Origin: Sebastes aleutianus
Lineage: Eukaryota > Chordata > Actinopteri > Perciformes > Sebastidae
Assembly (NCBI GenBank): GCA_916700875.1
Contig: CAKAKS010000062.1
Location: 17,718,626 to 17,782,625 of the forward strand
Direction of reading: 5' to 3'
DNA length: 64,000 bases
Below the pieces are notes generated by a model. It had not been told where the DNA came from. It saw only the letters and a program-made list of their open reading frames with translations, and made no database searches. Made by a program: the position numbers and the translations under genes. Each line of letters begins with the position of its first letter. Positions within the stretch are counted from its first letter, which is position 1. Positions 36,200 to 47,841 of the stretch are shown in pieces.

Positions 36200-39100
36200 A
36201 TGGCTGAACCACGGCGGGAGAGCACCAGCAGCCTGCAGAGGAAGAAGCCTCCCTGGCTCAGACTGGACATTCCCACGGCTCAGATGTCGCTAGATGAGCC
36301 GCCCACTTTTGTTCAGGTGTTCTTTCTCGCTGAATCCCCTTCTTGTTTTTTTTGTCATTTTTTTTTTCATGACTTGTGTTCACACTTGCATCCTTTCCTG
36401 TGTAGCCGGTGAAGAGGCAGGGGTTCCTGCGCAGTATCAGCATGCCGGTGGAAACCTCTCACCTCCAGTCGCCGCCCCGCGACCTCTTTGACAACCGGCG
36501 GCATGTCTTACAACGCCAGTCATCCATCACTCAGACCATAAAGAGGTAAACGCAGCATTGATGTCTTGATATAAGTGGGTTGTAGCATGCTTCAAGATTA
36601 GAATATGAGTTTGCAGGTTATAGGATGAAATGCTACAGTATGTAATATAAGCAGCACATGCTTATATAAGATTCATGAGTTAAATGTAGGATGTTAGAAG
36701 CCTGAGTCCCATGGCATGTAAAAAAATAACTTTTCCATTTAACTACAGTATTTCTGCTTTCCTTTTTTTCCAAATTGCATGACTGCTTCTGTCATCTGCC
36801 TGGTTATAACCTTCCTAATGTCGTAAATCTCAATGAAAACCTTAAAGTCTTAACCTAACAGTCTGCTTTGCTCTTTCTCTGCATGATGGCTACAGCACTG
36901 TCCAGCTGCACTTTTCCTTCTCACTGCCTGTTGTTGTCTTTTCTCTTTCCTCCTCCTTCCTTCTGTCCCTTCTCGCCACCTCGCGACCCTGCTCTGCCTG
37001 GTCACAGCAGCAGAAGGGTGCACTTTGAGCGGATTAACACGGTTCCTATTAAGGGGCAGCGGGCTGCTCGCCGCAGCATCAGGAAGCACCACTCGCTCTC
37101 CAGAACGCTGCTCAGGTACGGCAGGACGTCCCTCACAAGACTGCAAGTGTTAGGGTCAGGTGTGTGCTGTATACTCACTTATTCACTATGAGGAAATAAG
37201 TGAGTATACTGTATATATGTTTAGCTTACAGTGATAATTCTGACATGATTTTGACAATGTTACTTTAAAATTTCTTATTTTTATTTGAGCTGTCAATCGA
37301 TTAAAATAGTTAATCGTGAATAATCGCAAATTACTAACACATTTTGTATCTGTTCAACATGTTCCTTTGCGACAAGCTAGTATGACATGGTTGGTACCAA
37401 TGAATTCCTTAGGTTTTCTAGCTTCATATGATGCCAGTATCTTCACTCTAGCTTTAAAACTGAGCCCGCTACAACCTAAAAATCACAAGTTGAGTTAATG
37501 CATTAAAGAAATGAGTGGTGTTAAAATGTTTTTGCATTGACCTGTTATTATCACGTTAACTTTGACCGCCCTAATCTTTATTCACTTTACACGTTACAAG
37601 ATTCATTCAGTCACCAGCTGTTGCAGCTGTGAGTCAAAAAAAATATTTTTAAATGAGTCACAAGAGGAACTGAAACCAAAAGCTCAAAGTCATTTTCCTG
37701 TTACCAAATTCCTCTTTATTCAGAGTTGCAGTAATTACCCAGCCGGGCAGTGAGCAGGCTACACCAAATGTCCTGGTGAAAGAGAGCTGCTCGTGGTTTG
37801 ATCTGCGCTCACCGCTGCGTTTAGCGCACATTGTCAGGGCACGCTGCACCCAAAGTAGGGCTTAGCTCGATGCAGCAAAAAGTCGTCGTGGCGCGCCGCA
37901 AGCCATTGGAAATAATAGGTTTAAGAGCGCAGTGGTGTCGTTGTTTTGTTGTGTCTGAAAGGACCTTCAGTGAGTGAGAGAAGGAGAGGGAAATGGAGAG
38001 AGTAGGAAAAAGAAATAGGCCTACTCAAGTGAATGAATGAAAACTGACAATGCCAGAGATTCACACAAGTTCACACCAGAGAGGCCAGTTACTCTGTATT
38101 CGTTCCTGAGAATTAGAAGTTGCATTGCCGGAACATAAAGCAGCTGTTGCAGTGTACCTTATAATTAAAATAACTTTGCAATTTTCATTCTTTATAAGTC
38201 ACCAGAATGCAGGAAACAAAGTCTTCACATTTTTAACCCCCAGACCACCCAGCTTTGGTTTTGAAATCCTCCCTATTTTTGAGGTCTCAAGTTGGCAAGT
38301 AGGCTATGTTCGAGAGCAGAGGACCAGACAACCAGCAAAACATATTCACTGACGAAAAAAAGTGAAAAATAGACTTTAACCAAACTTCACTGAACATTCA
38401 CTCTGCAGCTGGTAATTAGAGTAGAAACAGCGAGCTTGCCTGAACTTTTCCTTTGAAGAATGTTTCCACTTCCTCTTCCTGCCCTCGGGGTGCAATAACG
38501 TTGTTTGCTCTGGTACTTATTAGGCTTCAACTTCAACAACGTGATTGCATGTATATTCATCAACGTTCGCTGGAATTGGAGTGGAGTAGGACACAATTAA
38601 AACCCCCCGTTCTCTGTTAATTGGATTTGCCGTCGGCTTGTGTCAATTAAGATTAGAGAAATCTGAATAAGTTGGACTTTATTTGCAGTAAATCCCTCTC
38701 TTGCTCTCTCTTTCTTTGAACATATAGACTTTGTGACTCTCCTACATGCATTTGATCTGTGTGTACTTGTCTTTTCCTGGTGTGTCTGGACATAAACATG
38801 CCCAGACTTGCTCCCTCTACTCTGCCTATTACTTGCACTATTCTATTCTACATCCCGGGAAGTGCAGTCTTATCAGTCCAACACGTTTGTCGACCCATTC
38901 CTGCATATACATGGCTCATTAATGAGTGCCTCTACACCTCAAGTTCAACCATGCCAGATAGCATTTAATCTGTCTGTGAGAAATGAAGCATGTGTGCAAG
39001 TTTTGTGAAAGGTCAGTGTTTGTGGTGTTAGGGGAACAGCGGACTGGTTTGGGGTCAGTAAGGACGGCGACGCCACCCAGAAATGGCAGAGGAAAAGCCT

Positions 39101-42100
39101 GCGCCACTGCAGCCTCCGCTACGGGAAGCTGAAACCACAGGTGATCCGAGAGATGGATCTGCCCAGCCAGGACAACATCTCCTTAACCAGCACGGAGACG
39201 CCGCCTCCTCTCTACGTCCCCTCCTCACAATATGGCATGCAAAAGGTAAAGTGGGTTGCTTTGCTTAAATGCTATTCTTATTTGAATCCATTTTTTTAAT
39301 GAAAATATGTCATGCAGATGGTGGAAAGTCATGTGCTTTAACTTGAAAAACGAAACAAATTAGAGGCTGATGTTCTTGAATATATCACTGGGACATCAAC
39401 TTGGCACACAGGTGCATTATGGACAGACACTCTCCTTAGTTTGAGCCTGTCTGTTGTGTTAAATGTGTTAAATGTGTTGAATGTCTCTTGATAATTCATA
39501 TGGTTTGGCTCTTTCTAACTACCACTTGTTGAACCTGTTGGTCTCCAGATTGTGGACCCGTTGGCGCGAGGACGAGCCTTCCGTATGGTGGAGGAGGTGG
39601 ATGGCTACAGCGTGCCTCAGACCCCCATCACCCCTGGAGCCGCGTCGCTTTGTTCCTTCACCAGCTCCCGCTCAGGTCTCAACCGACTGCCTCGTCGACG
39701 TAAGAGGGAGTCTGTGGCGAAGATGAGCTTCAGGGCCGCGGCAGCGCTGGTCAAGGTGAGTGAGAGGGATGAGATCCACTGAACAGATTAAATACAGATA
39801 GTTATACTTGCAAATATAGCATGTATAATAAATAAACAGGAAAATAAATAATATGTGTACAAAAACACTGAACATGTTCCTTTCTGTATGTTATTGGACC
39901 TTATTGGTACTGTTTTACTTACTTACTGTGTGTGTGTGTTTCTCAGGGGCGCTCAATACGGGACAGCACTCTAAGACGGACCCAAAGACGCAGCTTCACC
40001 CCTGCCAGCTTCATGGAGGAGGACATGGTCGACTTTCCTGATGAACTGGACACATCTTTCTTTGCCAGAGTAAGACGGGGAAAAACAACAATGTTGTTGT
40101 GTTACTGTGTAACCTGTGAATAATAATTCTCCTTTTAAAAACCCATGGGATCACGATTTGTTGCACCTCTACTAACTGTTTTCTTTCCACGATGTGTTTT
40201 TTCTAGGATATTCTGATGCAGGAGGAGTTGTCTACGTACGCAGACGAGGTGTTTGAGTCGCCGTCTGAGGCGGACATGAAAGAGGCAGAGCCCAGCGGCA
40301 AGAAGGATGAGACGGAGCTGACAGGCAGCGCCCTTGACAAGACAGAGCTGGAGAGAAGTCATCTCATGCTGTAAGTTACTGCACTGTGGCCACAGTGTTA
40401 GTCATTCAGGCTGTGCTGATACCAATGTTTTTAAAATAATGATTAACACCATCCATGTTACTGGAAAAACAGTTCTCACAGTGAGATTTTCACATCAGCT
40501 CTGTTGATAACCAGTCTGACAAAACTATGATTTTGGGCTATTTTGCTTCCATAACATGTCATCTTTCAGACAAGTGGAAAGAAAACATCCGAAATACACA
40601 TTTAGGTGTTTATTTTACTACTTTGTCTATTTGAGTCCGTAGATTTCTCATAAATTCAGCAAAAGTTGGTCTTAGATAATGTCTCGTTTGCATATTTTAA
40701 AATATAATTTCAGAAAACTTGTAATACAAAAAAGAATTGTGTTAATGTAAGTAATCAACTGGGGAAGTTACATGGTGTTATCTATTAGTTAAATGTTTTA
40801 CCCTATTCACCTGGGCTGTCTTCAAAATGTAGTACATTTTACAATACATATCTTTAAAGGCCGATTTCTCAAAATTAGGTTTTTCTCATACTAAATCTCC
40901 ACTTCAATACACCACACTTCATTCCTATCTATATTCTGAAGGTTTTTACAGAGGGGTTGTTCATATATCATTCATGGCCTGATTTATACAGCATTTTATA
41001 CATAAAAACATGGCGGAAATTGATTTTTTATGGCTGTTGACAATATTTTCTGATTCATGGAGTGATAAAAAGAGATACCCAAAGTTCCCTCTGTAAAAAT
41101 CTTTGACTCTACGTAATATGTCAACAACATGAAACAACAGTTTTGAACCTTGCTTTATCCAATGTTCACATTTATATTCTGGAAATAATATTTATGCAAA
41201 GTTGCACATATTTGATAACATAATGCATAATTTTCATATTTAAACATAACATTTCAGAAAACTTGTAATACAAAAAATAATTGTCTTAATGTAAGTAATC
41301 AACTGGGGAAGTTTCATGGTGATATCTATTAGTTAATTTGTTTTACCCTATTCACCCGGCGTGTCTCCCCTTCATAGTAATGCAGAGTCGTTTCCTCTGT
41401 TAACTCTTCCAGACCTCTGGAGCGAGGGTGGCGTAAAGCCAAAGAAGGAACTCCAGGACCACCAAAGGTGCCCTTGCGGCAGGAGGTGGTGAGTGTTACC
41501 GGGCAGCGGCGTGGCCAGCGCATCGTTGTACCTGTCAAGAAGCTTTTTGCCCGAGAGAAGAGGCCTTATGGACTGGGCATGGTAGGGAAGCTCACAAACC
41601 GCACCTACCGCAAGCGCATTGACAGCTACGTCAAGAGGCAGATAGAGGACATGGATGACCACAGGTACTGCACCTCTTCACAGACCTGACTAATCAGCGC
41701 TTTCTCTCTGCTTCTCTCAGTGGATGACAGTGATGGATGATGAGCGCTGCTGTTCTTTTTTTAACATACACACTCTCGATCTCCTCCAGGCCTTTTTTTA
41801 CATACTGGATCACCGTTGTCCATTTGCTCATCACTATCCTGGCTGTATGCACCTATGGTATTGCACCAGTGGGCTTTTCCCAGCATGAGACAGTTGATTC
41901 TGTGAGTAACGGCTCAGTTGTGATGATTTGTTAACACACTTTAACAATATTTTCATCTCATATTGATTGTTCTCTTTTTGTGATTTCTTCCGATTTAGAT
42001 TTTAAGAAACAAAGCTGTGTATGAAAATGTCAAGTATGTGCAGCAGGAGAACTTTTGGATCGGGCCGGGGTCGGTGAGCGCTCTTCTTTTGATAGAAGAT

Positions 42101-45100
42101 CAAGAATACAAGAAATAATCCTGTGTATATGTCTTTAAATAAACACTACATTTTAGATGTTTTTTTTTTCCCTTTATCTCTGTATTGTTAGGAAGCTCTG
42201 ATCCACTTGGGGGCCAAATACTCTCCATGCATGCGGCAGGACAAACAGGTGCATGATCTTATCAGGGACAAGAGAGCTATCGAACGTAACTCTGCCTGCT
42301 GTGTGCGTAACGATCGCTCCGGCTGCGTCCAAACCTCAGAGGAGGAATGCTCGGTCTGTAAACAAACCCAGTTCTTCTTCGTGTTATTCAACCTTTATAA
42401 TTCAATACAGATAGAAGCTGTGGGAACGTCTAACCCTTTCTTTTGTGCTTTTATTTCTAGAGTACTCTAGCTGATTGGGTAAAGTGGCCGAGGCATTCCA
42501 GCACACCCCAGTTACATGGTAAAGACAGACAGTACGGCTCCGTGTGCCATCAGGACCCCAGGTAAGATTCACTAGTAGTTCTTTCATTGCACACAGTATT
42601 TAAAATGGTAAATATAATGTGTGCATATTGTTTGTCTCATTACAGGATATGTCTAGAGCCTGCCTCAGTATCTCCTCATGAATGGCCTGATGACATCAGC
42701 AAGTGGCCAGTGAGTGCAGTAAAACCTGTCTGGTATTTAGGCATGAAAAGGGAGATTATAGATGAGGTTGTCTGAAAAGTTATATCACGGGTGATCAGCC
42801 ACATATGATCTGACTTTGATGAAATGGTTGTGGGAATTAAATATCTTTGTTACAGTATTTGAAAATATCACATTTTTAGCTAAAGGGGAACTTCATGTTA
42901 TTCCTGTGGTCTAAGACAGTCCAAAAATATATCACATTTTTAGTACTGATGAAGATTTAGAACTAAATCGCTGCTACAAAAACTAAAAAACTCTGCTTTT
43001 GCTTTTAGATTTGTACCAGGTACAACACAGGGAACCACACCAACCTGCCTCATATAGACTGTACCATCACAGGCCGACCATGCTGCATTGGAACCAAAGG
43101 GAGGTGAGGAGAGCTGATGTACCTACAGTATGATGAACGATATCCTGGACTAGTGAAAAAAAACACATGATAAATGACTAGTTTACTTAATTTATTAATT
43201 TCTGCTCGTTTTCTTCAAGGTGTGAAATCACATCCCGGGAATATTGTGACTTCATGAACGGCTACTTTCATGAGGAGGCTACTCTCTGCTCGCAAGTAAG
43301 CAACTTTCTCCTTATTATGCACAAATGAGGCATTTAATTTTCTCATGGGGAAAAAAAAGGAGAGAAGCTATTTAATGCAAAAAAGTGCAAAAGTTAATTT
43401 GCCTTGCATCTGTTGCTATTTTTAATCTGGTGTACTATTTTGTATACTTCCCGAATACCAGTCTGAGTCTGTCTTCATTTACATGTCATTTGTGATCTTT
43501 GTCGCATTAATATTATGCGTATGACTGAGGAACATTACTTAATAAGCTGTGCTATGTCTTTCTTCAGGTGCACTGCATGGACGATGTGTGTGGACTGTTG
43601 CCTTTCCTCAACCCCGAGATCCCAGATCAGTTTTACAGGCTCTGGCTCTCACTTTTCCTGCATGCTGGGTGAGTCACTAGCTGTCAGCAAATAGGTTTGC
43701 TTATTTCTAAGATTTGCCTGCAAAGGAAACAGACAAAAATTATAGGGGATGTATTTTATTGTACTATTGTTATACAAGTTACATTCAGAGAGTTTATTTT
43801 AATGGTTTTGTTTTGTGCAGATATTTTCAGCTTCAAACATGAGTAGTATAAAAAAAAGAAAAACCCTACATATGTAAAGCACTTTCTACCCAAAATATAA
43901 GCAAAACGTGCAAACCAGAAGCACTATTTAGTGGAAAAGGTCAGCCTATCAGCCTTCGAATCAGTCAAAACAACATTTCAAAAGGCCTGATATACTAGAT
44001 CCGTGTTTTTCACCCAGCGGTGAGATTAAAAGATCAGAATCAGTTTATTAGACAAATGTGTTTGGCACATACAAGGAAATTGGCTCCAGCTGTCAATAGC
44101 TCTTCTCTTGGTGTTTTCATACTCCCGTTACAACAAAACAAAAGCATAGAAAGATAAAGAGACATTCAGCAAATATATGTAAAAGAAAAAACAGGACAGC
44201 AGAAGATAAAGCTTCCAGAAGCACAGGTGAGGTTATTGGTTGTTATGTATAATAGAAAATAAAAGAGTGCCTGCGTGGGAGGAAATCTTCAACTGTACCA
44301 GATGGTTTCAGGTTCCTACCAAACTAAAATAATAATTCAAACAAATCAAGTTCAATGTAATAAAGATTTACTGTAAAATCAAAACAGTACAAGTAAATTG
44401 AGCCTGATCCATGCAGCAGACTGATCCCAGAGTAAAAAGACACATACATTTATAGATTTAATGTAAATTCAATACCTCCCCATTCTGCTACAGGAATGAG
44501 TCCTAAAACACGGAAATGAGTTAGCATTTTAACACATCCGGTTCCCTCGTCTGTATACTTGCGCTCATGCGATTTTTGTCGAGGGAACCATGGCGATGCT
44601 AACTTCCTGGTCGGCCCGTGATTTGCCTTTACCATATTTGGAGATGTTTTTCAACACATAACGGTATCTCTAGGTCTCGTTTCTTGGTCAACCCTTCCGT
44701 GCATCTTCTCATGGCTTCAGCTTATTAAAAAGGATATCTTTGTCCACCAACGCATTTCTAATTTCTAAATCCTCCTTTTTTTAGCTGCGTGCACCTGGCC
44801 TTTCTTATCTCTTGTGGGAATGAGAAAATACAAACTTCTCTCCGCCACAGAGAGACGAGAGAGACAAGTTCTCATCATTTCTCTGTAAGGCTGGCAAAAC
44901 AAGAGTGTATCATAGCCACTGAAATCATCCCATCCTGTTGCTTGACCTTCACACACACAGTAATATAGCACAGGTCAGTGCTCTAACTCTGGATATAGAG
45001 ATAGAATAGTAACAAAAACAAAGTGGTAAATGAGGCGATTATTTCCTCCTGGAACTGGTGATGCATTATCACAGAAAATATTTCCCACATGCATGAAATG

Positions 45101-45574
45101 TTGGAATAAATAGTATATGGGTAGTGCAATAAAATAAAGTACTTCCATATTCCTGTGATGTAAGATTGGCTGAATAAAGATACTTTGGTTCAATTTAGTG
45201 AATCATCTATTTATTCACTTATAGCGGGAGTTGCTCTGACTGTACTTCCGTACTGTACGTAACAAATATGTTAATCATATTCAGTTGATTGCAGTTATGA
45301 ACTGTATATTTCAGACTACCAGCACTGCTTTGGTGTAATTCAGACCTGTCAGTCAGTCTGCACAAAGAGCTGACCTATTAAGAGGAGCAGTGCTTCATCT
45401 TCGTGCTGTCTGTTATCTGTCTCCTGGGTAATTAAACAAAGTGCCCTCGCTACACGAACTCATTAAGCTTCAGTGAGATAGAGACCGATTTTGTTGATGG
45501 GCAAAGTCATCGGTCTGCTGAGGGGTTTGCCTCTTCAACACAGAGGAATTATCTTCTCAACACGTGCAGCTTTT

Positions 45575-45622
<48 letters not shown>

Positions 45623-46839
45623 ACATTGCACACACATGAGCACTTTGTCTATTTCCTGTCCTCCCAGGATCCTTCACTGCCTGGTGTCGGTGGCTTTCCA
45701 GATGACCATCCTGAGGGACCTGGAGAAGCTGGCGGGCTGGCTGCGCATCTCAATCATTTACATTCTCAGTGGCATCACTGGCAACTTAGCTTCAGCCATC
45801 TTTTTACCCTACAGAGCAGAGGTGATCACCAGTCTAACACCCACACAACATATCACAGTGCATTCATGAGTCATATTATGTGTCAGAGACAAGGGCCATT
45901 TTAGAGTCTTTTTAGGGGTGCTCAAGCACATATAAATTTCATCTCGGCTGTAGCAAAACATGCATGCATACTGAATTTTGCATGCAGTATAAATGTGTTA
46001 TTTTCACCTATTCTAAAAATGGTGAATTTGAATATTTCTGCATACTGGGATCCCTAAACAGTCTTGGAATTACTGCATTATATTTTGTGTTTTCATTTAA
46101 ATAAATAAAGACATTTCCACCATAACTTGATGCAGAAAAAGCAGAAGTTGGTGCAGAAAAATTCACCAGAATGCAGGAAATGAAGTGTTTGATGCTCAAA
46201 ATTGCATATGTGTCCCCCCACAATGGTGAAACAAAACCTACGCACTTGAATCTACACGTGACCCCTTAAAAGGTCTGATCCTAGAACCGCCCCTGGTCAG
46301 AGATTTCCTGATTGGGAGCTCATTAGGTTTACTAAGAAAACCATATAATGCAAAGAACTTTTAAATCACGTTATAAATGTTTGTGAACATGTTTTTTTTT
46401 CTGCTGTCGTTGTTGTCAGGTGGGCCCAGCCGGCTCTCAGTTTGGGATCCTGGCCTGCCTGTTCGTGGAGTTGTTTCAGAGCTGGCAGATCCTTGCCCAG
46501 CCCTGGAGGGCCTTCACCAAGCTGCTGTGTGTGGTGCTCTTCCTCTTTGCCTTTGGGCTGTTGCCATGGATCGACAACTTCGCCCACATTTGCGGCTTCA
46601 TCTCTGGCTTCTTCCTGTCCTTCGCCTTCTTACCCTACATCAGCTTCGGCCGCATGGACCTGTACCGCAAGCGCTGTCAGATCATCGTTTTCCTGCTGGT
46701 GTTTGTCGGGCTCTTTTCAGGCCTCGTGGTGCTCTTCTACGTCTACCCAATCAAGTGTGAATGGTGCGAGTTGCTCACCTGCATCCCCTTCACGGACAAA
46801 TTCTGCGAGAAGTACGACCTCAACGCTCACCTCCATTGA
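36200..46839 (+). CDS. rhbdf1: iRhom1, inactive rhomboid protein 1 (18 coding exons)
   Basis: Catalytically dead rhomboid of the ER and Golgi; the family escorts ADAM17 and regulates EGFR-ligand traffic. Coding exons: 36200-36316, 36406-36545, 37008-37115 (cassette), 39032-39245, 39549-39755, 39947-40069, 40207-40370, 41413-41664, 41790-41901, 41999-42073, 42192-42353, 42461-42561, 42646-42709, 43009-43103, 43220-43295, 43568-43668, 45668-45821, 46420-46839. All junctions are GT-AG and the phases close to 894 aa, or 858 without the cassette, close to the zebrafish protein as I remember it. The start MAEPRRESTSSLQRKKPPW matches iRhom1, not iRhom2. A long Ser/Arg-rich cytosolic tail comes first, then a transmembrane segment near residues 443-470, a cysteine-rich lumenal iRhom domain near 480-685, and the rhomboid core. 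GPAG at residues 757-760 lacks the catalytic serine (Ala codon 46429-46431); the core histidine is in NFAH near residue 811. The exon with the ATG begins at 36172 after a TGTGTAG acceptor. Confidence 0.96.
37008..37115 (+). other. rhbdf1: rhbdf1 in-frame cassette exon (36 codons)
   Basis: An open exon with a CACAG acceptor and a CTCAG|GTACGG donor. It is exactly 108 nt and enters and leaves in phase 2, so it can be used or skipped without breaking the frame. It would insert about 36 residues, rich in Arg, Ser and Lys, between ITQTIK and GTADWFG in the cytosolic tail, where the iRhom1 proteins I remember from human and zebrafish are continuous. The encoded start is SRRVHFERINTVPIKGQR. The acceptor is ambiguous because CAGCAGCAG offers three possible AGs, each changing the length by 3 nt. 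Clean splice signals and phase support a real alternative exon; use in transcripts is inferred. Confidence 0.7.
37286..37572. mobile_element. AGGGCTGTCAA-family element, internally deleted copy 6
   Basis: Both termini are present (GAGCTGTCAATCG and TTTGACCGCCCTAA) but most of the middle is missing. Lies in the rhbdf1 intron after the cassette exon. Confidence 0.7.
40549..41359. repeat. Repeat with internal 125 bp direct repeats in rhbdf1 intron 7
   Basis: The left part (40549-40690, with GGAAAGAAAACATCCGAAAT) matches 18318-18475. The block 40691-40816 (CAGAAAACTTGTAATACAAA, AAGTAATCAACTGGGGAAG) is repeated directly at 41235-41359. No coding content. Confidence 0.7.
44035..44150. repeat. Dispersed repeat tail (AATCAGTTTATTAGAC type)
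   Basis: Resembles the common fish repeat end GAATCAG..TTTATT followed by AAGGAAATTGGC. A related start (CAGAATCAGAAATACTTTATT) is at about 35370. Retroelement origin is likely but not shown. Confidence 0.45.
44486..44620. repeat. Dispersed repeat (TGCTACAGGAATGAGTCC), copy 1
   Basis: TGCTACAGGAATGAGTCCTA and GAAATGAGTTAGCATTTTAA are shared with the copy at 51042. Family unknown; lies in the long rhbdf1 intron before the penultimate exon. Confidence 0.6.
45577..45619. repeat. (CA)n microsatellite before an rhbdf1 exon
   Basis: About 21 CA units, ending 48 bp before the penultimate rhbdf1 coding exon (45668). The run ends in a CACGTG. Confidence 0.9.
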
Positions 46840-47470
46840 AGTGTGGACACAACAGGAAGGCATCAGGTCAAAAGATGTGGACTAACAGATGATATCAGCC
46901 AGTCTGTGTCTCCACTCTGCCCATGTGTGACTGGGGGACTGTCCCCTTTTCTGTGAACAATATACTTGTGTTTTTTTTACTCTGTCAGTATGAATACTAT
47001 GCCACTCATCTTAAACACTTCCTTTAATCACCTCCCTGTTCACCGGCAGTCATTATCACGCCTTCACTGTCCAGTGGAACAAAGGTATGGCACTTCTGAA
47101 CCTCATCAAAAATCTCAGCTGCCGTTTACACGCGAGGCAGGAATCAGAGAAGCCAGCGCTGGTACAGAGAGAAGGATTTTTACATTCACACTCCAGACAT
47201 AGGTTTTTATTATTCAGGCAACCTCATACCGAAGCAGGGACAAAAATCAAATATTGATACCGTTGGTGCCTTGTTGATAAATGTACCAACTACTGCCATA
47301 TTTTTGTTACATTATGCTGAGCACTCGAATGTTTTCTTCTTATTTGTTTATTGCTTCTCAAGAAGTGATGATTGTTTTGAACACGGTAGTGTTTTAGCTA
47401 CCTGTCTACTCACATGTAACTGAAAACAACAGTAAAAAAAATCTACAAATTAAAATGTCTCTCAAAGATT
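46840..47470 (+). other. rhbdf1: rhbdf1 3' UTR and poly(A) signal
   Basis: No coding potential follows the TGA at 46837-46839. The first plausible poly(A) signal on the + strand is ATTAAA at 47449-47454, so the 3' UTR would be about 630 nt. It lies only about 20 nt from an AATAAA on the opposite strand that can serve aanat2. The cleavage site is inferred. Confidence 0.5.
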
Positions 47471-47472
47471 GT

Positions 47473-47841
47473 TTTATTCACATCATGCAACAAAGAAACA
47501 GCAAATATCTGCTACAAATATTCAATTGACAATCCAAGCGTTTTTAGAACGTACGTCCTTAAGTGACTAACTTTTAAAGTAATCACATCAAACCTTTTGA
47601 AGTACATGGTTTACAAAAAATAGAAGAGTATTTACATAACAAATCCAGATTTAATGCTGAAAATTACAATAGTGAATTGTGAACGATTTGACGATTTGAC
47701 AAGTGAATGGAGTCCACTGGTGCATACTGGCTCCGCGCCTCTATCTGTCCATCTGTTGGCTGTGTTTTATTAATCTCATCTGCCCTGAGTCCATGTTAGA
47801 GGTGAGTAAGTGGAGGAGAGTGGGGGTAGGGTGCTCATGGA
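47473..47841 (-). other. aanat2: aanat2 3' UTR with two poly(A) signals
   Basis: Downstream of the aanat2 stop, the - strand carries AATAAA at 47771-47766, about 70 nt after the stop, and again at 47478-47473, about 365 nt after it. The distal signal lies next to the rhbdf1 ATTAAA on the other strand, so long forms of the two transcripts would meet or overlap. Which signal is used cannot be seen. Confidence 0.5.

Noticed and set aside
36200..46839. rhbdf2 (iRhom2) as the identity
   Set aside because: The N-terminus, the ITQTIK...GTADWFG region and the C-terminus are iRhom1-like; iRhom2 differs strongly in the tail.
46377..46885. Long alternative-frame reading frames over the last rhbdf1 exon
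   Set aside because: Shadows of the GC-rich iRhom1 exon; only the 46420-46839 frame matches the rhomboid core.
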